Source: JAPLUA01 sp964625855
Lineage (GTDB): Bacteria; Verrucomicrobiota; Verrucomicrobiia; Limisphaerales; UBA8199
Direction: 5' to 3'
NCBI GenBank assembly: GCA_964625855.1
Contig: CAZVFC010000007.1
Coordinates: forward strand, 62,001-126,000
DNA: 64,000 nt
Below are positions 8,762-18,957 of the stretch, piece after piece. The position numbers were made by a program, and so were the translations under genes. The notes under the pieces are model-generated. The model ran no database searches. It was not told the origin of the DNA and saw only the letters and a program-made list of their open reading frames with translations. The stretch's first letter is position 1. Each line of letters opens with the position of its first letter.

Positions 8762-11700
8762 TCACTCCGTCGCCTGGCTGGATATGGTCTGCGTCCCTGA
8801 AAGCCCGTAGCGCTCGGGATGATACATCTCCTCAACCTTGGCGGGGGGCGCGGTGACATTGCCCGCGGCGCGCACCCTCGCCACGTAGCGCAAGGTGTAG
8901 TTGCCTGGGCCGACCCAGTCCGCAAAGTACAGGCAACGATCTTTGCGAATCTCGCGGAAGCTGCTCAGCCACGGGTCGCCATCCTCCCCCGACGAAACCG
9001 CCGAGCGGGTTTCCTGGGTCTTGAACTCGGGGTTCACCGCTTCCAGCACGGACGGCAGGGCGTCGTCAACCGCCACGTAACGCGCGCCCTCGCGGACGGA
9101 CAGGTGCAGAGTGACCAGCACCCGATCGCCGACGCGCAGCCCGCTCAGTTCCCTCGGCTGGTTGTCATCGTCCAACCGCTCATAGCGCCGCTGCACGCCG
9201 AATCCGCGATCCTGCCTGGGCAATTGTGTTTCCGGCGGGCGCGCTTCGATCAATACGCTGGTGTAGAGGCGATTAGTTGATGCGCTCACGAGTCTTACGC
9301 CGCCGCTGGCGAGGTTCGTCAGCGCAAAGGTCCTGGTGAACAGGTTCGTCTTGCCGCCCAGGCGGAAAGGAATGGTCTCCCCGCCGCAGTGCAACTGGCC
9401 TTCAGCGGATTGCAGTTTCCCTTCGACCTGCCGGGCGTATTCGGTCAAAGCGAGGAGCCCCCAGGCGTTGCCCTGCGTGGTGCTCCAGTGCGCCTGCTTT
9501 TGTTCGCGCATCAGGTTGTCCACCAACCGGTCCATGATCGAGTCGTCCGGCCGATAGCGCGTCCAGGCCAGCAACCGGATCGCCTGTGCGCGCGCCGGGC
9601 AGCCAAAGCGGTCCCCGTCAATCTCCTGGGAAGTCGGGCCAGGGCGGAGCAGTTGGGAAATCATGTCAGACGGGCCGCTGCTTTCGGCGATCGCCAGCGC
9701 CAGCAACGCGCGGTCCTCGTCCGAAAGCTTCTGTCGAAGCGAATACAACTTCTCGTGATAAGCCGGCTCAGCATGACCAGCCAGCGCGAGGGCATACAGA
9801 GCCAGGCAATCGTCGGACAATTCGGAGCCGTCAGCCCCGGCGGACCGTAAGTGTTCGCTCAGGTATTTCAACAGCGCGGCGAATTCTTCCTTGGGTACGG
9901 CGATGTTATGCCGCTGGGCCAAGGCCAGGATCATTCCTCCGTAAGCGCTGGCCCAGAGCATGGGTTCGCTGGCCCGCGGCCAATACCCGAGGCCCCCAGA
10001 CTCGGTCTGCATCGAGACGAGGCGCGCGATGCCGGCGCGAATGGCTTTGTCCATGTCATTGGTCCCGCGGCCAAGGAGCGGCAGCAAGCTGGGCTCATCG
10101 CGCAGGACGATCCAAGGCAGCAGGCTGGAGCCAGTCTGTTCGGCGCAGCCATAAGGATAGTGCAGGAGGTGCTGAACGGTTTCTCCCAGGTCGTTCAGTC
10201 GGGTGTTGGCGATGCGGACGGTGACGCTGCCACGGCCCGCCAGCAATTGGGGGTTCGCCGAGGCCAGCAGGTTGGTATGGGAGTTGATCGTATGGCTCAG
10301 GATGACTTCGCGCAGCAGCGGAACCACATGACCTACTTCGAGGACGCTTTGGACGGCGTCGGTGAAGTCACCCGCTGCGGGATCGGTGAAGCGTGCCTTC
10401 CAGAGCCAGGTTGCGTTGCCGATGTCAGTGAACTCCAACGGGAACTCAACTACCGCCGATCCAGTAGCAGGAACGGAAACGCGCTGGCTCACAGTTCGCT
10501 CGGCACCGCCGGCTTTCACTTTGTCATCGAGATCGAGCGTGACCAGCACTTCACCGGCAGTTGGGGTTTGATTCTGTATCAGGCTGCGTGCGACCAGGCG
10601 GTCAGTGATGTTCGCGAAGCCGGGCAGCGCGGGCTCGATGATCAGCGGCTTGGTCACCTGGAAAGCAGATTGGCCGCTACCAAAGCGGCTGCTGGCTGCG
10701 TGGGCCACGGCGAAGATGCGGTATCGCGTCAGGCTGTCGGGTGCCGGAAAGCGCGCGACGGCATTGCCTTGGGCGTCGGACGTCAGAGTGGCGTTCCAAA
10801 AGGCGCAGGCCAGGAAGTTTTTGCGCACGCGTTCCCTCCCGCCGCCGGCATCCCCGCCACCTCCAATCAGATAGCCTTTGTTTTGAAACGCGAGTTCCTC
10901 CGGGTTTTCGGTCAGCAGGTTGGGCAGCGAAACGCTCGACAGCACGCCGAGCGGGCGTGTGGCGTAAAAGCAGCCGTGCGGGTCCGGCAGGCTGTAATCG
11001 GTCAGACGCAGGATTCCGTCATCAACCGCATAAAGCACCACCTCGGCGCCGGCGACAGCCCGGCCGCTGGCATCGGCCACGCGGGCCGTAACCTCCACTG
11101 TTTGCGCGGGCAGATAATTTGTCGCGCCGGGAGTGACGGTCACGGCGAGCCGGCTGAGGGGATCGGCAACGCTTAGCGCGCAATAGCCGATGCGATACTC
11201 AGGCTCCTTCACCTTGCGCGGGCATTCGTCAGCGCCCCGCAGCATGATGACGGACACAAAGACGTTGGGCACGTCGCCCGCCACCAGTGGGATGCGAATG
11301 GCGGGTGCGTTGCCTTCGAGCCGGGTAGTAAAGGAACGCAGAATCTTCTCGCGTTCCACAGTAACCAACGCCGTGCCGGTGAAAGGCGATTCGACGAGGA
11401 TTGTCGCCGTGTCACCAGGCGTGTAACGCTTCTGGTCGGCCTTGAGCGTGAGCTGCACGTCGTTGCGATAGTCCGAGCCGATCTCCGCCGGGGCGGACAC
11501 GTCGAAAGTGAGCGAGCTGATTACTGCGCGTCCACTGGTGTCCTTGGCTTTCACCTCGACCAGGTAATGGCCGGCGGGCAGAGCTGGGAAGCCGGGCAGC
11601 CGGTAGCCTCGGACTTCGGCGTCGGGCTCGGCTGGCATTTGGATCGGCGGCACTTCGATCTCCTCCTGAAAGAGGTTGGTGACCACCGATTCATTGCGGA

Positions 11701-14512
11701 ACCGAACGCTCCTGCCCGCGCCCTGAATGCGAACGGATTGCCAGTCAATTCGCTGCAAGGTGAGCTGCGCTTTGACGCGCTCGGCGTGGGGTTGCCCATC
11801 CGCCCGCAATGCCACCACCTCCAACGGCAGCGTTTCTCCGGCGCGCAGCACCTCGGCTCCTTGCCGCAAGCCGAGGTAGAACTCCGAACTGTGCCTTACA
11901 AACTCCACGCGGTGCGAGAGGGTCTGCTGGTTCAGGTCGGTGACCTCCACCAGCAGCGAGGCCATACGCGGCTGAGGCGCCGCGGCGTTGACCGGTAGAT
12001 CCGGTGCGATGATGAAATTGGTCGGGCCGCCGAGCATCCCCTGACCACTCAGCACCAGCCCGGATCGGTTGTGACCGAAGCGAAACTCAGGGTCGGCGCG
12101 TCGAAAGGTGAATCCGCTGAACCGCTCAGGCTTGAACTCCATGTCGTCAGCTTCCAAGGACCACTGGACCCGGGCGCTGGAAAGCCCTTTGCCAAACAAG
12201 TACTGGGCCGACACCGGGAGCTCAATCTTCTCGCCGGCAGTGAACGAGGCTTTCGACTCCAGCTTGATCTCGAAGGCGTTCGGTTGAAAATCCTGCACCT
12301 GAAAGGCGTGGGTATAATCGTTCGTCCCGAGATGCAGGCGCGCAAAGTAGGTGCCGCGTGAAGTGGCCGGCAACGGCACTGTGGCCGACCAGGCGCCGGA
12401 TAAACTGAACGCGGCGTTGGTTTGGAAGAACTGGCGTCCGCGCGCATCAACGCACTCGAGCCTGCCGCCCAGCGCGACCGGGGCGCTCAGGCCATCGTCA
12501 CTCCAGTCACGGACCAGCGCCTTCAGGTGCAGCTCCTCTCCGGGCCGATACACACCGCGGTCGCTGAACAGCATCACGCGGCGCCCGGGATCCGGCTCAT
12601 TGGACCCCGCGACGGGCAGATCAAACCGATAGAGCCAAATCCGGTTTTCGTCCAGCAGCGCGGCGTGGAAGTCATCCCCGCGCTGCACCGCCACCCAATT
12701 CGCGTTGGTGTTGGCTCCCAGGTGTGCCAAACCGGCGGCATCGGTTACCGCTTCTTGCAGTGGTTCATTCTCGTCGCTGAAGAGCCGCGCCGTTGCGCCG
12801 GTGACCGGGCGGCCGGTGCTATGCGAGAAGGCCAAGACATCCACGCCGTCGCGCGCCTTCTTCCACACCAGCCCCAAGTCGGTCAATTGGATCAGTGCCT
12901 TGGTGCCGAGCGCGGGGCTCGACTCGAGCTCACCCTTCACTCGCTCCGCATCCAGAAACACCACTCCGGTCTTGCGGCCAGCCAGCATCTCATCCCAGCC
13001 AAGCTCAAGCTGCTTGGTTGTGTCGGGCTCGGTCCCCAGGTCAAACTGCATGTTGAAGACCGTGCGCCCAGGCACGAGATTGTAGTTCACTGGCCGAAAC
13101 GGCTCGTCCCAGGAGTCATCTTCGCGGCGTTCATTCCACTTGATGAAGTAACTCCCGTAACCGCGCAACGCATGGATCGCAGTTTGCGGCTCCAGCAACT
13201 TCGCGCGAACGCGCACCTGGGGCACATTCACGGCGAGGAGCGGGAAGGCGCGCTTGCCGCCCGCCAGTTGGTCGCGCGAGAAGGCAGGGAAATAGAGCCG
13301 CGGCGCAATGCGTGGCATCTTCAGCGTGAAGGTGTTGGACCCGGACAGCTTGAACGCCTCCGCGGACTCGAAGCGTGGCCGCAGTCTCAATGTGTACCGA
13401 GTCTCGCCCTTGAAATCCCCGCGCAGCACCACGCTCCGCCAGCCAGCTTGCACGGTGAGATTCGTCGGACATGGGATGAGTTCCATCCAATCGGCGATGC
13501 CGTTGGTCGGCGATTCCTGGACCGGTTTGGAAAATGTAAGCCGAATCGAGGGGCCTGAGTTGACGTAGTGGTTGGCAATGACCTCGGTGACAACGAACGG
13601 CGTGACGTCGCCCACGGGCACTGCCGCCGATTCGTGCAAGCGCAGCAAACCGTCCTGCGCCGGCGTTCCAGCCGCGACGACCAACCGCCAGTTTTTGCCC
13701 AGCGGCAACCGCTGGCGCGGCGTGGCGATGAGCACGTTCGCGAGTTCGTTCGTCGAATTGTCCCCCGGCTCGGTTGCGTGGTCGGAATGCCCCGAGCCTT
13801 TGGCCGCACTGAACTGTTGAGCCCAGGTCCGCAGAGACCAGGGGCCGCCCAGTTCGTAGCCAACCTCCTCCAGTGTGCTCTGCCGGAACTCGGCCGGGAT
13901 ACGCCGCCCGGAGGAATCCCTGAAGTATGCATGCCGCTCCGCCTCTCGCGCGTCAACGTCCGCGTTGAAGGCGAGCTTGATCTCCGGCACGGAAGTGGCG
14001 TTGGTATTGGCTCGCCGTGGCGAGGATGCCACCACGCCAAAAGGCGGCGTGGTCAGAGTCCGGTGCAGAGTCGCTCTTGATGGCTGCCCATCTGCGCACT
14101 GCAATCCCGGCCGCAATCGCAAGTCATAGCGCCTATCCAGGGCGAGCGGTTCCATCGGGGTGAAGACCCCGCTGTGCACGCTGAGCCAGGTAAAGCTCCC
14201 TGCCAGAGGTGGCGCGATGACGAGCGGCGAATTGGTGATCGGCACGCCGATCTGGTCGCCGGCAACCATGGATGCCTCAAACCTGAGTTCGAACGTCATG
14301 GCCGGCGTCGGGGTGTCTGAACTCAACACCAGTTCAACGCCTCGGGAATGGTCCGGCGCTGGGTGACAGCCAACGAGAGCAGCTCCGAGGAGGGACAGGA
14401 CGAAAAGCCGCGCAGGGATGGTGGCGCGCAGTGGGCGCGGCTCTGGTACTGGGGAGGAGGGTTCTAGGGCAGGGACAACAGAATGCGCAGTAGGGTTGGG
14501 CGGCGTGTGCAT
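8762..14512 (-). CDS. Bacterial alpha-2-macroglobulin lipoprotein
   Basis: A 1,916-residue protease-trapping protein of the periplasm, longer than the E. coli homologues (about 1,530-1,650). The start was set at the ATG at 14512 because it opens a lipoprotein signal (FVLSLLGAALVGC, lipidated Cys49); the frame is open to 14950, but that extension is low-complexity and would overlap the divergent GH13 gene. Middle parts are MG-type beta domains (FSDRGVYRPGEELHLKALVR is the classic A2M_N signature). The thioester motif YGCAEQ is present (Cys1456, Gln1459), followed by the alpha-helical thioester domain and a C-terminal receptor-like domain. It should covalently trap attacking proteases. pbpC follows 16 bases downstream, consistent with a defence-and-repair pair for the cell wall. 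Confidence 0.93.
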   Translation of the reverse strand: MHTPPNPTAHSVVPALEPSSPVPEPRPLRATIPARLFVLSLLGAALVGCHPAPDHSRGVELVLSSDTPTPAMTFELRFEASMVAGDQIGVPITNSPLVIAPPLAGSFTWLSVHSGVFTPMEPLALDRRYDLRLRPGLQCADGQPSRATLHRTLTTPPFGVVASSPRRANTNATSVPEIKLAFNADVDAREAERHAYFRDSSGRRIPAEFRQSTLEEVGYELGGPWSLRTWAQQFSAAKGSGHSDHATEPGDNSTNELANVLIATPRQRLPLGKNWRLVVAAGTPAQDGLLRLHESAAVPVGDVTPFVVTEVIANHYVNSGPSIRLTFSKPVQESPTNGIADWMELIPCPTNLTVQAGWRSVVLRGDFKGETRYTLRLRPRFESAEAFKLSGSNTFTLKMPRIAPRLYFPAFSRDQLAGGKRAFPLLAVNVPQVRVRAKLLEPQTAIHALRGYGSYFIKWNERREDDSWDEPFRPVNYNLVPGRTVFNMQFDLGTEPDTTKQLELGWDEMLAGRKTGVVFLDAERVKGELESSPALGTKALIQLTDLGLVWKKARDGVDVLAFSHSTGRPVTGATARLFSDENEPLQEAVTDAAGLAHLGANTNANWVAVQRGDDFHAALLDENRIWLYRFDLPVAGSNEPDPGRRVMLFSDRGVYRPGEELHLKALVRDWSDDGLSAPVALGGRLECVDARGRQFFQTNAAFSLSGAWSATVPLPATSRGTYFARLHLGTNDYTHAFQVQDFQPNAFEIKLESKASFTAGEKIELPVSAQYLFGKGLSSARVQWSLEADDMEFKPERFSGFTFRRADPEFRFGHNRSGLVLSGQGMLGGPTNFIIAPDLPVNAAAPQPRMASLLVEVTDLNQQTLSHRVEFVRHSSEFYLGLRQGAEVLRAGETLPLEVVALRADGQPHAERVKAQLTLQRIDWQSVRIQGAGRSVRFRNESVVTNLFQEEIEVPPIQMPAEPDAEVRGYRLPGFPALPAGHYLVEVKAKDTSGRAVISSLTFDVSAPAEIGSDYRNDVQLTLKADQKRYTPGDTATILVESPFTGTALVTVEREKILRSFTTRLEGNAPAIRIPLVAGDVPNVFVSVIMLRGADECPRKVKEPEYRIGYCALSVADPLSRLAVTVTPGATNYLPAQTVEVTARVADASGRAVAGAEVVLYAVDDGILRLTDYSLPDPHGCFYATRPLGVLSSVSLPNLLTENPEELAFQNKGYLIGGGGDAGGGRERVRKNFLACAFWNATLTSDAQGNAVARFPAPDSLTRYRIFAVAHAASSRFGSGQSAFQVTKPLIIEPALPGFANITDRLVARSLIQNQTPTAGEVLVTLDLDDKVKAGGAERTVSQRVSVPATGSAVVEFPLEFTDIGNATWLWKARFTDPAAGDFTDAVQSVLEVGHVVPLLREVILSHTINSHTNLLASANPQLLAGRGSVTVRIANTRLNDLGETVQHLLHYPYGCAEQTGSSLLPWIVLRDEPSLLPLLGRGTNDMDKAIRAGIARLVSMQTESGGLGYWPRASEPMLWASAYGGMILALAQRHNIAVPKEEFAALLKYLSEHLRSAGADGSELSDDCLALYALALAGHAEPAYHEKLYSLRQKLSDEDRALLALAIAESSGPSDMISQLLRPGPTSQEIDGDRFGCPARAQAIRLLAWTRYRPDDSIMDRLVDNLMREQKQAHWSTTQGNAWGLLALTEYARQVEGKLQSAEGQLHCGGETIPFRLGGKTNLFTRTFALTNLASGGVRLVSASTNRLYTSVLIEARPPETQLPRQDRGFGVQRRYERLDDDNQPRELSGLRVGDRVLVTLHLSVREGARYVAVDDALPSVLEAVNPEFKTQETRSAVSSGEDGDPWLSSFREIRKDRCLYFADWVGPGNYTLRYVARVRAAGNVTAPPAKVEEMYHPERYGLSGTQTISSQATE

Positions 14513-14840
14513 GGCAATAACAGTTTCATTGTTTGTTGATGTTGCTAGGCCATAGCGCAGCCGAAAATCAGAACAACCGGCATCACTGGGTTGCGCCAGG
14601 GCTTTTCTTCCTTGCACCTTGCTCTGTTGAGGAAGCCAGGACGGGATGCAGGCTCTTGCCACTTGAATACTCTTCAAACGGCGATCCGACTCTAAGTGGA
14701 GCAGCATTGCGTGTCCAGACCTATTTTGCACAACGTCGTGAGGCTCTTCGCCGAAGCGCCGTACGAACCTCGGTGCGCGTGCTGCGCCGCTATCGCGATC
14801 TCGACCCTCGCCCCGCCCCGTTGTATAGTCCGCCGTCACA
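14513..14840. other. Divergent intergenic region
   Basis: 328 bases between the alpha-2-macroglobulin gene (leftward) and the GH13 gene (rightward); promoters for both must lie here. TATAGT just upstream of the GH13 ATG resembles a -10 box, but no convincing -35 partner was found. No RNA gene, repeat or terminator is recognised. Confidence 0.5.
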
Positions 14841-16112
14841 ATGATCCTGTATAATTTGTTTCCTTTACTCGCGGGACCCTTTTCGCGATGGCCGGAACAT
14901 TTCTCCCGTGCCGCCGCGATGAACTTCGACTGGGTGTTCATTAATCCCATCCAGCAATTAGGCGCCTCGCGCAGCCTCTATTCGATCGCCGACTACTTCC
15001 GTTTCAACCCGGCGCTGCTGGATCCTCAGAACCCCGTGTCTTCCGAAGACCAGGTCCGACAAATGACCGCGCAGGCCCATGCCGCCGGGCTGAAGGTGAT
15101 GATTGATCTCGTGATCAACCACTGCGCAGTTGACTCGCCCCTCACGCGGGAGCACCCGGACTGGTTTGTGCGCGAACCCGATGGGCGGATCGCCAATTCC
15201 GGCTGCCAGCACAATGGCGAGAAGGTCGTATGGCGAGACCTGGCCCAGTTCGATCACCGGCACACGGGCGATCCGGAGGGCCTGTATCGTTATTGTCTAG
15301 GCGTGGTCGAGCATCTCATCGCGCTGGGGTTCAGCGGTTTCCGCTGCGACGCGGCTTACCAAGTGCCCCGGCCGTTCTGGCACCGGCTGATCCGGGATAT
15401 TAAAGGCCGGCATCCCCACACCTGTTTCGCGGCCGAAACGCTAGGCTGCTCGGCGGACGAAACGTTGCAGACGGCTCGCGCGGGGTTCGATTATGTGTTC
15501 AACAGCGCGAAGTGGTGGAACATGCACGACTGCTGGCTGATCGAGCAATACACACTGTTGCGCGAGACCACCCGCTCGATCAGCTTTCCGGAAAGCCACG
15601 ACACTCCTCGTCTCTGCGAGGAACTGAACGGCAACACCGCCGGCCTGAAGCAGCGCTACGTTTTTTCCGCGCTCTTCTCCGCAGGCCTCATGATGCCTGT
15701 CGGCTTCGAATATGGCTTCCGCAAGCCGCTGCACGTCATCCACACCAGCCCGGCGGACTGGGAGCGAGCCAGCGTGGATCTGTCACCCTTCATCGCCAAG
15801 GTCAATGCGATCAAGCGGGACTACCCGGTGTTTCACGAGGAAAGCCCTACGAGCATCCTGCCCTGCCAAAACCCGAATATCTTGCTGATGTGGAAGGCGA
15901 CGGTGAAACACAAGGACGAGGCGCTGCTGATCCTCAACAAGGACACGGCGCAGCATCAGGAGTTTCAAACCAACGACTTCCGGCATTTCGTTCAAGCTGG
16001 CGCCCCACTGCGGGACGTGTCGCCCGAGTATCCGCTTGAATACATCCACGAGCCCTTTCACTACTCGCTGCGGCCCGGTCAAGGCATCGTGCTGGTCACC
16101 TCGCGCAAATGA
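14841..16112 (+). CDS. GH13 alpha-amylase-family glycosidase
   Basis: A 423-residue cytoplasmic protein (no signal peptide) with the four GH13 regions: DLVINH (89-94), GFRCDAAY with nucleophile Asp170, AETLG with acid/base Glu199, and ESHDTPRL with transition-state Asp254. It contains little beyond the catalytic barrel and a short C-terminal beta domain. The spread of motifs hints at the GlgE/maltosyltransferase side of GH13, but this is not certain. Function: hydrolysis or transfer on alpha-1,4-glucans, fitting the glycogen operon some 37 kb away. Which substrate it uses cannot be decided here. Confidence 0.8.
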   Translation: MILYNLFPLLAGPFSRWPEHFSRAAAMNFDWVFINPIQQLGASRSLYSIADYFRFNPALLDPQNPVSSEDQVRQMTAQAHAAGLKVMIDLVINHCAVDSPLTREHPDWFVREPDGRIANSGCQHNGEKVVWRDLAQFDHRHTGDPEGLYRYCLGVVEHLIALGFSGFRCDAAYQVPRPFWHRLIRDIKGRHPHTCFAAETLGCSADETLQTARAGFDYVFNSAKWWNMHDCWLIEQYTLLRETTRSISFPESHDTPRLCEELNGNTAGLKQRYVFSALFSAGLMMPVGFEYGFRKPLHVIHTSPADWERASVDLSPFIAKVNAIKRDYPVFHEESPTSILPCQNPNILLMWKATVKHKDEALLILNKDTAQHQEFQTNDFRHFVQAGAPLRDVSPEYPLEYIHEPFHYSLRPGQGIVLVTSRK

Positions 16113-16370
16113 CGCGTCTCACCCGGAACCGCCCACGCCTTGGCAACAGTCCGCCCTCGGCTGTGCCGAATCCGGCATGGCCCTGGCCCGTAACGCATTC
16201 CGCCATTCTCCTCTGCCTGAATCCGAAGAGGGGGCGAGGGGAACCCACGGCCGAATAATTTGCCACAAAAGTCTCGACGCTGGTCAGAGCGACTGGTCAA
16301 ATGAAATTCGAATAGGAAGTAGTATGGGCATGCCCGCCGAGCGCTGAGACCAACAAACCCACTGTATCCG

Positions 16371-18797
16371 ATGAAACGGCCGCTAGTCGCTGTGACGCTG
16401 GTCTATGCAGCGGGGCTGCTGCTCGCGGAGTTCTTCCAGCCGCCGCTCGCGCTCCTTTTCGCGATCTCATTCGGCCTGGCCGGGGCGGCATGGTTGCTGG
16501 CCAGGGCACGGGCCTGGCTGGTATGGCCGCTAGTGCTGTTCACGGGCTGGACCAACCTGGTCTGGCACACGGCCCCGGTTTCGCCGCACGATTTGCGACT
16601 GACCCAGGGGCAGGAGCCGCAACTGGTCACAATTCGCGGAAGGCTGCGCGAGACGCCCGGACATCGAATCTACGTCCGGGACGAGGAAGAATCCGTGCGG
16701 TCCATCGCCCAAGTCCGCGTTACCCATCTGCTGCGCCGTGGAGCCGCCTGGCAGGCGGCATACGGCCAGGTCCTGGTCGTGACGCCGGCGATGCTGCCGG
16801 AAGGAATCTTCGCGGGCCGGGTGGTAGAGGTTACCGGAGTTCTGGCTCTCCCCCCAACCCCTGTCGCTGCGGGCTTGTTCGATTACCGGGCCTACCTGCG
16901 TCGGCAGGGTGTTTATTATCAGCTTGCCGCTTCCGGCACCAATGACTGGCGGCTGCTGGATGCCGGGCGGAGTCGGCCCTTGTGCGATCGGTTCTTGCAG
17001 TGGGCGCGGGCGACACTGGCGCGCGGCCTGCCGGAAGAGGACGAATCCCTGCGCCTGATCTGGGCGATGACGCTGGGCTGGAAGCCGGCCTTGACCAATG
17101 AAGTCTATGAGCCCTTCATGCGCTCGGGCACCATGCACATCTTCGCTATCAGCGGCCTGCACATCGCACTGATCGCGGGAATTCTCGTGGCCGTTCTGCG
17201 CGTGTTCCAGGTGCCGCGGATCGGGTGCGGCTGGGTCATCATCCCGCTGATCTGGTTCTACACCGCGGCGACCGGCTGGCAGCCTTCCGCCGTACGCTCA
17301 ACGCTCATGATGAGCATCATCATCGGGGGCTGGGCCCTCGAGCGCCCGAGCGACCTGGTGAATTCGCTGGCCGCGGCGGCGTTCATTATCCTGTTATGGG
17401 ATCCCCAGCAAATGTTCGGCGCCAGTTTCCAACTCTCGTTTCTGGTGGTGCTGAGCATTGCGCTGCTGGTCCCGCCGCTGGAAGCAGCTCGGGACCGCCT
17501 GCTCAGGACCGACCCGCTTCTGCCCACGGACCTGTTGCCGCGCTGGCGGCGCTGGCTGCAAACTCCGCTGCGCTGGGTGACAGCTTCCATAGCGGTATCC
17601 CTCGCCGCCTGGCTGGGCTCGCTCCCGTTGACAGCCTGCTACTTTCACCTGCTGAGTCCGATTACCCTCCTGGCCAACCTGTGCATCGTGCCCTTGAGCA
17701 CGCTGGCGCTGGCGGCCAACCTTGGCAGCCTGTTCTGCGGTGACTGGCTGCCCTGGGCCACCGAATGGTTCAATTACAGCGGCTGGTGGTGGATGCGGTG
17801 CATGGTCAAGCTTAGCGGTTGGGCCACGCTTGTGCCGGGAGCCTACTGGTATGTTCGGGCGCCGTCGGGGCTGGAGATCGGCGCTTACTATGTCGTTCTG
17901 ATCGGTGCTCTGGCCAGCCCTTACCTGTCGGAGAAACTGCGCCGCGGGTTGCTGGCCGGAGCCCTCGCGGTGGTTGCACTCTATGTTCTGCTCTGGCAGG
18001 TCGCCCGGCCCAACCCGTGCCTGACCGTCATCCCTGTGAACGGCGGGATGGCAACCTATTTCCAAGGCCCGGAAAAGGGAGCTGCGTGGCTGATGGATTG
18101 CGGCACGACCAATTCTGTCGGCTTCATCACCAAACCCTTCCTCCGGGCCCAGGGAGTCAACCGGTTGCCGGCTTTGATTCTGACGCATGGTGACCTGCGC
18201 CATATTGGCGGGGCGGGGGAGATCGCGGAACTGTTCCACGCCCAGGCGATCCTGATCAGTCCAGTGCGCTTTCGCTCGCCCAAGTACCGGGAACTCACGC
18301 AGCAGTTCGAACGCTCGTCCGAACGCTTACGAAGAATCAGCAGCGGCGATCAGCTCGGGTCCTGGACGGTGCTGCACCCGGCCGCCGAGGATCGCTCCGG
18401 GCAGGCGGACGACAGCGCGCTGGTCCTGGCTGGCCGCTTCCACGGCTCCCGGGTGCTGTTGCTTTCCGACCTGGGCCGGGCTGGCCAGAACACCTTGCTG
18501 GAACGCTGCCCGGATCTGCGCGCGGACATCGTGGTAATCGGCTTGCCCACCCAAAATGAGGCCCTCAGTGAGCCGCTGCTCGATGCCATCAAGCCGCGCC
18601 TGATTGTGGTGGCCGATTCGGAGTTGCCCGCCTCGGAACGGGCCCGAGCTCCCCTGGTCGAGCGGCTGGCGCAAAGGAAGACGCCGGTCATCTACACGCG
18701 CTCCGCCGGAGCGGCCACCATTGAATTCCGCAGATCCGGATGGGAGGTTCGCGCGATGAATGGAGTCCGATACGGGTCTGGAGGCTCTGGACCCTGA
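16371..18797 (+). CDS. comEC: ComEC/Rec2-family membrane protein, copy 1 (intact)
   Basis: An 808-residue protein with the ComEC layout: N-terminal membrane helices, a DUF4131-like soluble domain (about 50-200), the Competence membrane domain (FMRSGTMHIFAISGLHIALIAG near 245-266 is its hallmark) and a C-terminal metallo-beta-lactamase-like domain from about 550. ComEC forms the inner-membrane channel for single-stranded DNA during natural transformation. In this protein the lactamase metal site is degenerate: THGDLRHIGG (605-614) replaces the usual HxxADHIGG type, with Arg610 where Asp is expected, and GLPTQNEA stands where HHGS is expected. DNA uptake in this organism is therefore an inference. 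A near-identical frameshifted copy begins at 31503. Confidence 0.88.
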   Translation: MKRPLVAVTLVYAAGLLLAEFFQPPLALLFAISFGLAGAAWLLARARAWLVWPLVLFTGWTNLVWHTAPVSPHDLRLTQGQEPQLVTIRGRLRETPGHRIYVRDEEESVRSIAQVRVTHLLRRGAAWQAAYGQVLVVTPAMLPEGIFAGRVVEVTGVLALPPTPVAAGLFDYRAYLRRQGVYYQLAASGTNDWRLLDAGRSRPLCDRFLQWARATLARGLPEEDESLRLIWAMTLGWKPALTNEVYEPFMRSGTMHIFAISGLHIALIAGILVAVLRVFQVPRIGCGWVIIPLIWFYTAATGWQPSAVRSTLMMSIIIGGWALERPSDLVNSLAAAAFIILLWDPQQMFGASFQLSFLVVLSIALLVPPLEAARDRLLRTDPLLPTDLLPRWRRWLQTPLRWVTASIAVSLAAWLGSLPLTACYFHLLSPITLLANLCIVPLSTLALAANLGSLFCGDWLPWATEWFNYSGWWWMRCMVKLSGWATLVPGAYWYVRAPSGLEIGAYYVVLIGALASPYLSEKLRRGLLAGALAVVALYVLLWQVARPNPCLTVIPVNGGMATYFQGPEKGAAWLMDCGTTNSVGFITKPFLRAQGVNRLPALILTHGDLRHIGGAGEIAELFHAQAILISPVRFRSPKYRELTQQFERSSERLRRISSGDQLGSWTVLHPAAEDRSGQADDSALVLAGRFHGSRVLLLSDLGRAGQNTLLERCPDLRADIVVIGLPTQNEALSEPLLDAIKPRLIVVADSELPASERARAPLVERLAQRKTPVIYTRSAGAATIEFRRSGWEVRAMNGVRYGSGGSGP
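16974..17632. repeat. 659-bp block identical to 32106-32764 (comEC core, copy 1)
   Basis: Read base by base, this block shows no difference from the second comEC copy at an offset of 15,132. Substitutions, many of them synonymous, flank it on both sides: the first left mismatches are at 16972-16973 and the first right mismatch is at 17633. It covers the end of the soluble domain and most of the Competence domain. Confidence 0.9.
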
Positions 18798-18957
18798 CCG
18801 CATGCGGCGCCGCGGTCCGCGTGGTTTGCGGCTTGCCTTGGGCCGACGCGCGCGGTAACACCTTGGCCGTGTTCGACCGCCCGATGGCCGGACGGCGGGG
18901 CATCTCCGATGCGCGCCCGCCGCGTTCGGGCCATTCATGTATCGGTCATCCATCATT

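Noticed and set aside
9851..11176. Long plus-strand open frame of 441 codons
   Set aside because: It lies wholly opposite the alpha-2-macroglobulin gene, has no domain, and long antisense frames are usual in high-GC DNA.
14513..14950. N-terminal extension of the alpha-2-macroglobulin frame up to 14950
   Set aside because: It overlaps the start of the divergent GH13 gene and would bury the lipoprotein signal that begins at 14512.
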